Assembly: GCF_009865385.1 (NCBI RefSeq)
Contig: NZ_WWJT01000093.1
Coordinates: forward strand, 1-41,000
Direction of reading: 5' to 3'
Length of the DNA stretch: 41,000 nt
DNA from: Streptomyces sp. SID486
GTDB lineage: Bacteria; Actinomycetota; Actinomycetes; Streptomycetales; Streptomycetaceae
A program made the translations under genes and the position numbers. The notes under the pieces are model-generated. The model made no database searches. It saw only the letters and a list, made by a program, of their open reading frames with translations, and was not told where the DNA came from. Every line of letters starts with the position of its first letter. The first letter of the stretch is position 1. Shown here piece after piece: positions 1-8,869 of the stretch.

Positions 1-114
1 AACCAAAACTGCAACTGCTATCACGCTAACACACGGCACGGGAAAAACGCAGGGCCCTGGAAAATGTCGCGGCCACCCCGGTCCGCCCGGCAAGGCATTT
101 CTGTACCGGCGGCA

Positions 115-453
115 CTAGGTATCCAGGTCGCGCTCGCCCAGTTTCCGGCGCATTCTCTCGTTCAGCCGGAGGGCGTCGCCGAGCCGGTCCTCCAGGCTGA
201 CGATGCGGCAGGCGGCCTCGATGGGGGTCCCCTGGTCGACCAGCTCACGCGCGCGGGCGGCGACCCGCAACTGCCGGCGGGAGTAGCGGCGGTGTCCGCC
301 GTCCGAGCGCAGCGGCGTGATCAGCTCGGCCTCGCCGACGGCCCGCAGGAAGGCCGGGGTGGTGCCGAGAACATCGGCGGCCCGACCCATGGTGTAGGCG
401 GGATAGTCGTCGTCGTCGAGGTTGTCGGCGACGGGTGGGTTCTCGGCGGGCAT
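115..453 (-). CDS. MerR-type HTH transcriptional regulator
   Basis: Small DNA-binding regulator of 112 aa. After an acidic N-terminus (DDDDYPAY, residues 13-20), the helix-turn-helix and wing of a MerR domain follow: TMGRAADVLGTTPAFLRAVG, then ITPLRSDGGHRRYSRRQL. The rest is a helical tail with EDRLGDALRLNERMRRKLGE, probably a short coiled coil. No effector-binding domain is present, as in the many short MerR-like regulators of Streptomyces. The ATG at 453 is preceded by a GAAGG ribosome-binding site; the open frame continues upstream but the extra sequence looks non-coding. Target genes cannot be told. The next gene upstream on the same strand is an ANTAR protein over 300 bases away, so it is probably transcribed alone. 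Confidence 0.85.
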   Translation of the reverse strand: MPAENPPVADNLDDDDYPAYTMGRAADVLGTTPAFLRAVGEAELITPLRSDGGHRRYSRRQLRVAARARELVDQGTPIEAACRIVSLEDRLGDALRLNERMRRKLGERDLDT

Positions 454-777
454 AGCACCTTCGTTGAGGAAACGCGGCGAGGGATCCGGGCGTGTGCGGC
501 GCCCCTGCTCCGGAGAAGACCCCGAAGAACTCGGCCCTCTGTCGTGGTGCCACAACCCTATCCCCGGCACACACGCAGATGTGGTCCGGCCGGGACAGGT
601 TCTGGCGCGCTCCCCTCGTCGCGCGTTTGAACGAGCGCCCCGTGGTGACCTGTGCGGGGGAGAGCGGCCGTGCCGCATGTGGGTTCGGACCAGCAGCCGG
701 CATTCCGGGCGTCCGTCCCCCACTCCGCCGCCCGGACGCCACAGGCCGGGCGGCGGGGCCGGCCCGGCGGGCCGGGT
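454..777. other. Intergenic region between the MerR and ANTAR genes
   Basis: About 320 bases without a convincing gene. It should contain the promoter of the MerR gene (reading left) and the end of the ANTAR transcript. The 740-790 part is extremely G+C rich and can fold, but no clean terminator stem stands out. Long open frames here are artefacts of the base composition. Confidence 0.5.
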
Positions 778-1122
778 TCAGCCGCCCCCGGCCTCTTCCA
801 GCGCGGCCCGCAGCGCCGGCCCGACGTCATCGGGCAGCCGGTCGCGGCTGGGCCACTCCACGATCAGCCGGGCGACGTCCGCGAGGGCACGGCCGGTGCG
901 CCGGGAGACGGACCGCAGGACCTCGAGGCCCTCGTCGGGGCGCAGGGCACCGAGGGTGATGATCACTCCGGTCGCCTGGTCCACCACGGCGTGCGAGACG
1001 AGGGCCTCCTGAAGCCGCCGGGCCTCCCGCCGGAGTTCGCCGATCCGCCGCGCCGGGTCGGCGCCGCCGGGCGACGCGGGTGCCTCACCCCGGGCGGGGG
1101 CTGTGCTCCCTGAGCGGTCCAT
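778..1122 (-). CDS. ANTAR domain protein (RNA-binding antiterminator type)
   Basis: A 114-aa protein. A disordered N-terminus is followed by a helical segment (ARRIGELRREARRLQEAL) and then an ANTAR-like three-helix domain: VVDQATGVIITLGALRPDEG, LEVLRSVSRRTGRALADVA. ANTAR domains bind tandem hairpins in nascent RNA and prevent termination. No PAS, GAF or receiver domain is fused to it, so the sensing partner, if any, is elsewhere. I chose the ATG at 1122 because GGGAAG lies about 8 bases upstream; an in-frame GTG at 1131 overlaps that site and is less likely. The family call is good; RNA targets are unknown. Confidence 0.8.
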   Translation of the reverse strand: MDRSGSTAPARGEAPASPGGADPARRIGELRREARRLQEALVSHAVVDQATGVIITLGALRPDEGLEVLRSVSRRTGRALADVARLIVEWPSRDRLPDDVGPALRAALEEAGGG

Positions 1123-1363
1123 CGTGATCACTTCCCGTCCATGGAGGCGACAGTTCCCCTTCTACCCGCTACGCCGTCGCATGCGCATACCGGGCCACGA
1201 GCACGGAAGGTGGCCGGAAAGACCACACCGGCGATAATCATCCGGTCGAGTTTCCGACTGATTCGGTTTTCCCTCACGAATACCCACCGGCTTTCCCCCG
1301 GCGTCATCCCGATACGGGGTCCGGGGAAAACCCGGCGCCGGCTCACCGCCGTGCGACCAGCGG

Positions 1364-3595
1364 TCAGGAGGGTCCGTCCGGGCTCCGGGAGAACACCGTG
1401 TCACCGGCCGTCGCCACGATCGCGTCCCGGACGAGCAGCACGTGCGGCGGACAGCCCTGCGCCTTGTCCCCGGGGTCGTCCAGCGCGGACGTGCGCCAGA
1501 CCTCGGCTCCGGTACGACGGTCCAGTGCCAGCAGCCGGCCGAAACGGTTGGAGAAGTAGACCCGCCCGTACGCCGCCGACACCACGGGCGCGGACAGGCT
1601 CTCCACGTCCGTCACCTTCTGCCAGAGCCGCCTGCCGCTGTCCGCCGACACCGCGGTGACCGACCCGTCGGACCGGACGAAGTAGACGACGCCGTCCACC
1701 AGGGTGGCCGCGCCGGTCAGCGGACGCGCCAGCGGTGTCCGGGTGACCTGCCCGGTCTCCGGAGCCACCCGCAGCAGCGCGTTGTACGGCCGCTCGTACC
1801 CGGCCTCGTACACGTCCTTCGCGGTCTGGGGGGCGAGGAACAGGGGGTGCCCGCCGACGGCGCCGAGCAGCTCCGCCTTCCTCGGCAGCGTGGCGGTCGC
1901 GGTCAGGCCGCCGGGCCTGAGCCTCAGCAGCTCGACCGGTGCCCGGCCCGGTTCGCTGCCGTTCGAGCACAGGGCGTAGGGGACGCCGCCCGGTGCCGAC
2001 GGGGCGCAGTACTCGTCCAGCGCGGGCGCCTGCCACAACTCCTCGCCGGCCGGCCCGTACGCCCTGAACGACGAGGAGTCCGCGGACATCACCAGCAGCC
2101 CGCCGTCGTACAGGACCGCGTCCGCGGACTTGCTGATGTCGCGCTGCCACCGCCGGTGCCCGGTCGCGGCGTCGAGGGCGACCACCCGCCTGACGTCGTC
2201 GTCCGGATCCTCGTACACGTAGACCAGCCCGTCGCGCACGCCGATCGGCTGTACCTCCTGCGGGCGGGTGCCGAACCGCCACAGGGTACGGCCGGAGGCC
2301 GCGTCGATCCGGGCGGCCGTGAAGCCGGTACCACCGCAGAACAGGGCGCCTCCCCGCGTCACGCATCCGGGCCTGCCGTAGTCGAGGGGGACGCCCTTCG
2401 CGTCGTGGCGCAGCGCTCGCTGCCACGGCCGCCAGCCGGCGGGCAGCGACGCGGTACGGGCGGTGGCGCCGGACGCGGTCGTCCGGGAGGCGGCCGCGGT
2501 GGTGTCCGGACCGGAGACGAAGGCACCCGCGCCGACACCCAGCGCCGTGACGGCCAGCGCCACGCCGAGGCCGGTGAGCAGCAGCCGGGCCCGGCGCCGC
2601 CCGCCGGTGCCGGTACCGGGTTCGGTGCTGGTGCTGGTGCTGGTGGTGCTGGTGGTGCTGGTGGTGCTGCGGCTGGTGCCGCTGCCGCTGCCGGTCGGGG
2701 CGGTCGAGGGGGTGGTGGCCGCGCCCGGGGAAGCGGGGCGGACCCGAGGTCTCGTGGGCCGGGGCACCGGGGACGCGGCGGCATCGGACTCGGGCAGCGC
2801 CCGCAGCATGCGGTGTACGGCCGTCAGTTCCGGACGCGCGGCCGGATCCTTGTCCAGGCAGCGCTCGACGACGCCCCGGAGGGCCTCGGGCACCCCGTCG
2901 AGGTCCGGCGTCCCGAACACCACCTGATAGCCGGTGATGTAGGGGCTGTCGGCGTCGAACGGCCCCGTGCCGACGGCCGCGAACACCAGCAGCGACCCCA
3001 GCGAGAACACGTCCGAGGCCGGGGTGACGTCCCGGGGGGAGGCCAGCTGCTCCGGCGACATGAAGGGCGGGGTGCCGATCATCCGCCCGGTCGTGGTGAG
3101 GCTCTGGTTGTCGGAGGCGCGCGAGATGCCGAAGTCGATGACACGCGGCCCGTCCCCGGTCATCAGGACGTTGCTCGGTTTGAGGTCCCGGTGCACCAGG
3201 CCCGCCCGGTGGATGTCGCGCAGCGCCTCGGTGAGCCCCAGCCCCAGCGCGCGCAGGTCCCGCCCGCTCAGCGGCCCGTCCCTCTCCACGGTCTCGGCGA
3301 GGCTGAGCCCCGGCACGTGGAGCGTCGCCATCCACGGCCGGTCGGCGTCCGGATCGGCGTCCACGACAGGCGCGGTGAAGGCGCCGCTCACCTTGCGCGC
3401 CGCCGCGATCTCCTGCCGGAAGCGCGTCCGGAACTCCTCTTCCTCGGCGTACGGCCCATGGACGACCTTGACCGCCACCTGCCGCCCCGAGGCGGAGACT
3501 CCCAGATAGACGACGCCCATGCCGCCCGAACCGAGCCGGCCGAGGAGGGTGTAGCCGCCTATGGACTCCGGGTCCCCGGTGCTCAGGGGCGTCAT
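1364..3595 (-). CDS. Membrane Ser/Thr protein kinase with PQQ-type beta-propeller sensor
   Basis: A 743-aa Hanks-type kinase. The kinase domain (about 14-268) is complete: glycine loop LGSGGMGVVY at 21-30, ATP-binding lysine K43 in AVKVV, catalytic loop HRDLKPSN at 135-142, DFG at 154-156 and GTPPFMSPEQ at 174-183. A Ser/Thr/Pro linker with an STT repeat (310-325) leads to one transmembrane helix (about 337-361). The external part (about 385-743) has repeated GRTLWRFG, GHRRWQRD, GRRLWQKV and GAEVWRTS motifs typical of PQQ-like propeller blades. The kinase is therefore cytoplasmic and the propeller outside. GAGGAGG precedes the ATG at 3595. It is divergent from the DUF4232 gene. The ligand and substrates are unknown. 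Confidence 0.93.
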   Translation of the reverse strand: MTPLSTGDPESIGGYTLLGRLGSGGMGVVYLGVSASGRQVAVKVVHGPYAEEEEFRTRFRQEIAAARKVSGAFTAPVVDADPDADRPWMATLHVPGLSLAETVERDGPLSGRDLRALGLGLTEALRDIHRAGLVHRDLKPSNVLMTGDGPRVIDFGISRASDNQSLTTTGRMIGTPPFMSPEQLASPRDVTPASDVFSLGSLLVFAAVGTGPFDADSPYITGYQVVFGTPDLDGVPEALRGVVERCLDKDPAARPELTAVHRMLRALPESDAAASPVPRPTRPRVRPASPGAATTPSTAPTGSGSGTSRSTTSTTSTTSTSTSTEPGTGTGGRRRARLLLTGLGVALAVTALGVGAGAFVSGPDTTAAASRTTASGATARTASLPAGWRPWQRALRHDAKGVPLDYGRPGCVTRGGALFCGGTGFTAARIDAASGRTLWRFGTRPQEVQPIGVRDGLVYVYEDPDDDVRRVVALDAATGHRRWQRDISKSADAVLYDGGLLVMSADSSSFRAYGPAGEELWQAPALDEYCAPSAPGGVPYALCSNGSEPGRAPVELLRLRPGGLTATATLPRKAELLGAVGGHPLFLAPQTAKDVYEAGYERPYNALLRVAPETGQVTRTPLARPLTGAATLVDGVVYFVRSDGSVTAVSADSGRRLWQKVTDVESLSAPVVSAAYGRVYFSNRFGRLLALDRRTGAEVWRTSALDDPGDKAQGCPPHVLLVRDAIVATAGDTVFSRSPDGPS

Positions 3596-3999
3596 CGCCG
3601 ATCATCCTCCTCAGCGCCTGCCTGCCTCACGGGGATCAGCGTAGGGCCTGGCGCCCCGCGGACCGAGCCGCACACCCCCGTCCGCCGCGCCCACGCTCCG
3701 CCGTTCCACCCGGCGTTCCAGGAAAGCCACGTCCGTGCAGGTCAGAGCCGGTGCGAGCGTTCCAGCGTCCCGAACCTCCCAAGGGGGATGGCGGACGGAA
3801 CGCCGCAGGGCACAGTCTTGGGCCGGCCGAACGCGGCACCCCACCGGACACGGTGACCCGGCCCGCGCAACCCGGCCCCCAGGGCACGTACTTCCGCTGC
3901 CCCGCCGGACACCGGCGCGGCACGACGAGGACACGCCCGCCCGTCACAGTCCACCGGCAGCGGATCACCTTCCTGCTGTGCAGAGAAAGCAGTTCACTC
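3596..3999. other. Divergent promoter region, kinase / DUF4232 gene
   Basis: About 400 bases between two genes that point away from each other. It must hold both promoters. No operator or RNA structure could be recognised with confidence, and the open frames in it are shadows. Confidence 0.5.
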
Positions 4000-4548
4000 A
4001 TGCGTATCGCCACTCGCCTCGCCCCCCGCGCGGCCGCCTCCTCCCTGGTCCTCGCCGCAGCCCTGGCGCTCGCCGGCCTCCAGGCCACCGAGCAGACCGC
4101 CTCCGCGGCCACCGCGAAGGCCCCCTCGATCGTCACCTGCACCACGGCGAACACCACGCTGACCGTCACCGAGGTGAGCCGCCCGATCAACCACCTGCTG
4201 CTCAAGGCCACCAACACCGGCACCCGGCCCTGCTACGCCTACAGCGCCCCCTACCTGAGGGCCGGCGCCGACGCCCAGGCCCCGCTGGCCTGGGCCGAGG
4301 AGACCACGCCGCAGGCCGTGGTGACGCTCGAGCCCGGCCGGTCCGCGTACGCCGGCATCACGACGTCCACCCCCGAGGGCGAGGGCGGAGCCAAGGAGAA
4401 GACCCTGGGCGTGTTCTTCGCCGCCGGCGACGGCAACGCCACCGGCAAGGAGAAGACCCTGACGCTGCCGAACGGCGGCGTCTTCTTCGACAGCGCCGCC
4501 ACCGTCACCTACTGGCAGGACAACGCCCAGGACGCCCTCGCCTGGTAG
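4000..4548 (+). CDS. Secreted DUF4232-type protein
   Basis: A 182-aa exported protein. The N-terminus is a signal peptide: MRIATR, a hydrophobic stretch rich in Ala/Leu, and a likely cleavage after ASA near residue 38. The mature part shows the DUF4232 pattern: an early cysteine (IVTCTTANTTLTV), then KATNTGTRPCYAYSAPYL, a beta-sandwich with two cysteines that can pair. The start at 4000 is chosen because the signal peptide begins there; the open frame extends upstream without coding character. The ribosome-binding site is weak. A perfect terminator hairpin follows at 4597. The function of this family is not known; proteins of this kind are common in Streptomyces secretomes. Confidence 0.85.
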   Translation: MRIATRLAPRAAASSLVLAAALALAGLQATEQTASAATAKAPSIVTCTTANTTLTVTEVSRPINHLLLKATNTGTRPCYAYSAPYLRAGADAQAPLAWAEETTPQAVVTLEPGRSAYAGITTSTPEGEGGAKEKTLGVFFAAGDGNATGKEKTLTLPNGGVFFDSAATVTYWQDNAQDALAW

Positions 4549-4596
4549 TTCCCCGAGCCGCGGCGGGCGGACCGTCGCCGTGGTGGGTGCAGGCAC

Positions 4597-4633
4597 GGCG
4601 GAGGGCCCGGATCAGTGACCCGGGCCCTCCGCC
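4597..4633. terminator. Bidirectional terminator hairpin
   Basis: A perfect 14-bp inverted repeat (4597-4610 with 4620-4633; GGCGGAGGGCCCGG arm) with a 9-base loop lies between convergent genes and can end both transcripts. It has no T-run, as is usual in Streptomyces. Confidence 0.85.
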
Positions 4634-4639
4634 TCCGGC

Positions 4640-7600
4640 TCAGAACAGACCCTTGAACCCGTTCCAGCCGCCGGTGCCGATCAGTACCCGGGCACCGTAC
4701 GTACCGGCCCCCGTGGAGGCGTACCGCCACAGCTTTCCGGCCGTGTCCCGCGCCAGCAGGTCGGTGCGTCCGTCACCGGTCAGGTCACCGGCGCCGACGA
4801 GCGCGGAGTAGGAGCCCCACCCGCCGCTGACCCGCACCCGCTTGGTCACGCCGCCGGTGGCGGTCCCGTAGTACCGCCACAGCACACCGGCGGAGTCGAC
4901 CCCGAGCAGGTCACCCCGCCCGTCCCCGTTCAGGTCACCGGCGCCGACGAGCTGCCGGTACAGCTTCCAGTCCGTCTGGATCCGGACCCGGGACTTCAGC
5001 CGGTGATCGGCCGTGCCGGCGTAGAAGTAGACGTCACCGGTGGTCGTCTGGCGCGCGATCAGGTCGGCGAAGCCGTCCCCGTTCACATCACCCGGCGACG
5101 TCAGCCGGTCGTACTGGGACCAGCCAGAGCCGATCGCCGTGTACGGCGACGAGGCGGTGACGACCTTCCCGCACCCCGGCCGGTAGGCCCGCAGCACGGT
5201 GCCCACCCGCGCGAGCACGTCGGCGCACCGGTCCCCGTCCACGTCCCCGAAGGGCACGAGCAGGGAGCCGGCGGCGAACTTGTCGCCCGTCCCCGCGGTC
5301 CGCGACGCCAGCCGGCCGGCCCCGTCGCCCCTGTACAGCGACACGGCCCCGGCCGTGTCCGTCGCCAGCAGGTCGCCGAAGCCGTCGTCACCGGCCATGT
5401 CCCGCCACACGGCGGCACCGCCGGTCACCGGCACCGTCCCGGTGGCGGACAGGTCCGCCTGGACGCCGTCGGCGGGCTTCGCGGTCAGGGTCCAGGTGTA
5501 CGCCCCGTTCGGCACGTACGCCCCGGCCGCGTCCCTGCCGTCCCACGACGGCGCGATCAGCCCCCGGGCCTCCCCGCCGGTGAGCGTCCGCACGGTCTTT
5601 CCGGTCGCCTTGTTCCGCAGCGCCAGCGACCACTTCGCCGCCGGCTTCGACAGCCACCAACGCGGCTTCCACACACCGCTCCTGATGTCCAGGGCAGGCG
5701 TGTCGGAGTCGATGACGCCGATCCGCGACGCCGGAACGCCCGACGGGACGATCCGCACCCGGCGGTCCTCGCCCGTGTAGGCGACATGGCCGCCGAAGCG
5801 GTCGACGGTCCACCCGGACCGGCGCCCGGTCCGGTCCCCGAGCTGGGCGGCGGTGACGATCACCCGCTGGGGCAGGCTCGCCTCCCTGCCGTCGGCCGGG
5901 AGACCGCCGTGCAGGTCGACGAGGGTGAGGCCGGCCGCGTCCGAGCGGTGGACCAGGTAGCCGTCACCGAGCAGCGTCTCGTCGCCCCCGAGCTTCACCG
6001 AGCGCCCGGTCTGCCGGTCGTAGACGCCGGCACCCCTGAAGTCGTTCCAGTAGTCGCTGCACCGCCAGTACACCCAGCGGCCCACGGCCTGCAGGTCGCT
6101 GGGGACGCACCCCGCGTCGAAGGACCCGGCCGAGGCGCCCGTCGACAGGTCCTTCGCCGTCACCCCGGTCGGCACGCCCGACGCGGTGTCGTCCCACCGG
6201 CCGGAGGCGCTCCACAGGGTGCCGCCCCAGACGGAGGCGGCGACCGGCTGGCGCCGCAGGAGCACGCTCCCGGGGCCGGTGTCCTCGAAGCGCAGGACCG
6301 CCTGCCCGCCGCCGGACGCCTGGTTCACGACGCCGTACCGGCCGGAGAGGTCGACGAGCTGCGGGCTCTGGAGCCCGGAGGTCACCTGCGGCCCCCAGGA
6401 GGCGGCGCCGTTGCGGTAGAGCATGGTGACGCCCTGCTCGGTCGCCGCCTTGCGGCCGTGCTGCCCGTCGCCGCTCGCGAACATGGTCACGCAGGAGGTG
6501 CCGTAGACGTGGCTGCAGCCGTCGTCGTCCCGGCCGGACACCAGGCCGTCGGTGGTCGAGTTCAGCTCCTCGGGCCGGCCGGAGGTCTTCAGCCAGGTGC
6601 TCCGGTAGCCGCCGATGTAGGTCCCGGGGCTGTAGTACTGCGAGTCGTCGGCCGTGGTGAGGATGCCGCTGCCCAGCGCGATGCCGGCCGGCCTGGCCTC
6701 CCGGTCCTCGACGTCCGCGAGGCGCTTGCGGGTGACGGTGCCGTCCGCGGCCGGTGTGAAGAGGTAGTACGCCCAGTCCAGCGGGCCCTGGTCGGTGGTC
6801 TTCTCCGCCCCGGCCACCAGCAGTGAGCCGTCGGGTGTGCGGTGCACGTCGGGGGAGGCGACGGCCAGCAGGGACTTCCGGTTCCCCGTGGTGTCGTGCA
6901 GGAAGAGCTGGTTGCCCCGGTACCCGCCGTCGTTGCCGGGGCTGGGCGGGGTCACGGTGACGAGGCCGTCGCCGAGTGGCCGCACGACGTCGTCGTACGA
7001 GGCGATGTCCCGCAGGTCGACGGTGGCCGGTTCCGCGTCCAGGTCGTCACGGCGGTACACCAGGGCGGAGTCGCCGGACGGCGCGCCGGACTGGAAGACG
7101 CTGTCGCGGTCGAAGGAGACGCTCTCGCCCCGCGTGGAGAGCGCCTTGACGCCTCCGGTGGCGAGGTCGACGACCCACCACCCCTGGGACATCGTGGTGT
7201 CCTCCCACTTGATGCCGCGGACGGCGACGGACCGGGCGTCGCCCTCACTGATGCTGAGGTTCCACCCCTGCGGCAGTCCCGCCAGCCGCCGGTCCTGCAC
7301 CTCGCCGTTCACCAGGTGCAGGAGGTGCAGGTCCGTCACGGCGTTCTCGGGGCCGGTCCGGGTGATGACGGTGTCGCCGTACGTCGCGACGTACGTCTGG
7401 CCCTCCGGGACCGGGACCGTGCTCGACGGCCCGCCAGCGGCGCGCTGCTGGAGCGTCACGTGCGGGGCCGGGGTGTCGGCATAGAGGGCGACGGTGTCGG
7501 AGCCGTGGCCGAAGTCGCCCGGGTACCGGGTGAAGCGGAACGCGTCCACGTCGTAGTCGAGAGGCTTGGGCAGCCGCTGGTCGAGCAGGGTCGTCGCCCC

Positions 7601-7870
7601 GGTGGTGTAGTCGATCCAGCGAAGCCGGTCGTCCCCCTCCTGGGCGGTGAGGAAACCGGTCTCGCCGGCGTTCAGGACGATGGTGGCGCGGGGCACGAAG
7701 CGCGCGCCCGGGCTGACGACGACGGGGTCGGCCGAGGTGGCGGGGCCGTCGGCGACGGCCGTCCCGGCGGCGATGCCGATCCCGGCGGTCACGGAAAGCG
7801 TGACGGCCAGAGCGATACGGCCGAGTCCGCGCCGACGGCGCCCGGCCCGCTTGTCCAGCGGACGAATCAC
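4640..7870 (-). CDS. Large secreted beta-propeller / FG-GAP (VCBS) repeat protein
   Basis: A 1,076-aa exported protein. The GTG start at 7870 has GGGAGGGA seven bases upstream and begins a signal peptide (RRRR, a hydrophobic core, cleavage near AVADG). The central 650 residues consist of repeated beta-rich segments resembling WD/YVTN-like propeller blades. A FlgD-type Ig-like module follows (WSLALRNKATGKTVRTL ... WDGRDAAGAYVPNGAYTW). The C-terminus has about five FG-GAP/VCBS repeats with Ca-binding type DGDGxxD loops: GDVDGDRCADVL, GDVNGDGFADLI, GDLNGDGRGDLL, GDLTGDGRTDLL. These repeats usually form an integrin-alpha-like propeller. No catalytic domain was seen, so a binding or surface role is inferred. 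The long in-frame extension upstream of 7870 has no coding character. Confidence 0.88.
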   Translation of the reverse strand: MIRPLDKRAGRRRRGLGRIALAVTLSVTAGIGIAAGTAVADGPATSADPVVVSPGARFVPRATIVLNAGETGFLTAQEGDDRLRWIDYTTGATTLLDQRLPKPLDYDVDAFRFTRYPGDFGHGSDTVALYADTPAPHVTLQQRAAGGPSSTVPVPEGQTYVATYGDTVITRTGPENAVTDLHLLHLVNGEVQDRRLAGLPQGWNLSISEGDARSVAVRGIKWEDTTMSQGWWVVDLATGGVKALSTRGESVSFDRDSVFQSGAPSGDSALVYRRDDLDAEPATVDLRDIASYDDVVRPLGDGLVTVTPPSPGNDGGYRGNQLFLHDTTGNRKSLLAVASPDVHRTPDGSLLVAGAEKTTDQGPLDWAYYLFTPAADGTVTRKRLADVEDREARPAGIALGSGILTTADDSQYYSPGTYIGGYRSTWLKTSGRPEELNSTTDGLVSGRDDDGCSHVYGTSCVTMFASGDGQHGRKAATEQGVTMLYRNGAASWGPQVTSGLQSPQLVDLSGRYGVVNQASGGGQAVLRFEDTGPGSVLLRRQPVAASVWGGTLWSASGRWDDTASGVPTGVTAKDLSTGASAGSFDAGCVPSDLQAVGRWVYWRCSDYWNDFRGAGVYDRQTGRSVKLGGDETLLGDGYLVHRSDAAGLTLVDLHGGLPADGREASLPQRVIVTAAQLGDRTGRRSGWTVDRFGGHVAYTGEDRRVRIVPSGVPASRIGVIDSDTPALDIRSGVWKPRWWLSKPAAKWSLALRNKATGKTVRTLTGGEARGLIAPSWDGRDAAGAYVPNGAYTWTLTAKPADGVQADLSATGTVPVTGGAAVWRDMAGDDGFGDLLATDTAGAVSLYRGDGAGRLASRTAGTGDKFAAGSLLVPFGDVDGDRCADVLARVGTVLRAYRPGCGKVVTASSPYTAIGSGWSQYDRLTSPGDVNGDGFADLIARQTTTGDVYFYAGTADHRLKSRVRIQTDWKLYRQLVGAGDLNGDGRGDLLGVDSAGVLWRYYGTATGGVTKRVRVSGGWGSYSALVGAGDLTGDGRTDLLARDTAGKLWRYASTGAGTYGARVLIGTGGWNGFKGLF

Positions 7871-8533
7871 GAAAGAGTCCCTCCCCAGGGCGGTCGTCGC
7901 AAGGGGGGCGCTCAGTGAACCGTCGCCGCTCGTCCCTGCGCGAGCAGGGCGACAGTAGCAGCAGGGATCACCGGGCGACATCCGGGTTTCGAACGCGTCC
8001 AGGGGCGGCGGACGGCGGGGCCGGGGAACCGTCGACCGGATCGCGCGGGAACTTGGCCCCGGAGCGGCTGCCGAGCCCCGAACCCGCGCTCGCGAGGGGG
8101 GCTTCCGACGCCGGTCGGGGCCGGCTCGGACCCTGGCCGGGACGGGCCGGCAGGGGAGGTCGGTCGGGAGCTCGGCCGAGCTGGGCGCACGCGGTTCCCG
8201 GCCGTGGTGCAGCAACGTCAGTCCCCGCAACCCGGTCGTAGCCGCTGCCGCGAGATCGACGGGTTCGGCGCTGCGGTGCTGTCCTCGCTGGGTGAGGACC
8301 TCTTGGACCTGCCAGGCACGGTTGCGCGCTGTACGACAACTCCAGATCGATGCCGGGGCAGGTGGCGATGAGCCCGGCCGCCGCCCGAAGAGGGGTGAGG
8401 CGAGTCTTGGTGCCGATGCACCTCGGTGTGCGGGTGAGATCGCCGTCCTCGGTAGAAGTAGATGAGGAGCAAGTGAACGCCGCTCCCCGGAGCAGCACTT
8501 GTCTGCCTTGGGCCCTGCACGGCGAGAGTCGAG
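7871..8533. other. Gene-poor region, possibly degraded
   Basis: About 660 bases in which I find no convincing gene on either strand. Short reverse-strand stretches look weakly coding but change frame, for example around 8270-8390, which could be remnants of a decayed gene next to the caspase-HSP90 locus. No tRNA piece, insertion-sequence end or CRISPR-type repeat was seen. Confidence 0.4.
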
Positions 8534-8869
8534 TCAGTGGTATTCGGCGTCTCTAGGCCGAGTCGTTGTCACCGTGGATCCCCGCGGCTTCCTGTTCTGT
8601 CCGGTGCGCGTGGGTGCGACGGCAGCATCCCTGCTCAGAGCCACTGACTCGGCGGCTCCGTCGTAGAGGCTGTCGAGAGGCGTGCCTTCTCCCGGACGGC
8701 CCCACGGGAACAGCGTGCTGGTGCCACCATGACAACGAGGACACGTCCCAGCGACGACCACGCCCTCTCTGTCCGGGGCAGGCCGCTGGGTGAACAGGGC
8801 CGGCTCGATCTCGCCGAGATCCTCGTCGGCGTACGCCATTCCATGATCGTGCCGGGCGGGTCCCGTCAT
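8534..8869 (-). CDS. Small CxxC protein coupled to the caspase-HSP90 gene; C-terminus possibly frameshifted
   Basis: An unrecognised 111-aa protein. Its ATG overlaps the stop of the upstream gene in an ATGA (8866-8869), so it is translationally coupled and very likely a functional partner. The N-terminal half looks like real protein: acidic MAYADEDLGEIEPALF, then VVVAGTCPRCHGGTSTLF, one half of a zinc knuckle. The second half (after SVALSRD) is low in pattern and lacks the second cysteine pair expected in a zinc ribbon. In the alternative reading frame the same DNA reads EQGCCRRTHAHRTEQEAAG, which could be the missing Cys/His part, so a frameshift is possible. A role as adaptor or sensor for the large protein is only inferred from coupling. 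Confidence 0.6.
   Translation of the reverse strand: MTGPARHDHGMAYADEDLGEIEPALFTQRPAPDREGVVVAGTCPRCHGGTSTLFPWGRPGEGTPLDSLYDGAAESVALSRDAAVAPTRTGQNRKPRGSTVTTTRPRDAEYH

Noticed and set aside
1442..3856. An 804-codon open frame on the plus strand opposite the kinase
   Set aside because: It mirrors the third-codon bias of the kinase gene and has no domain or ribosome-binding site; it is a shadow frame.
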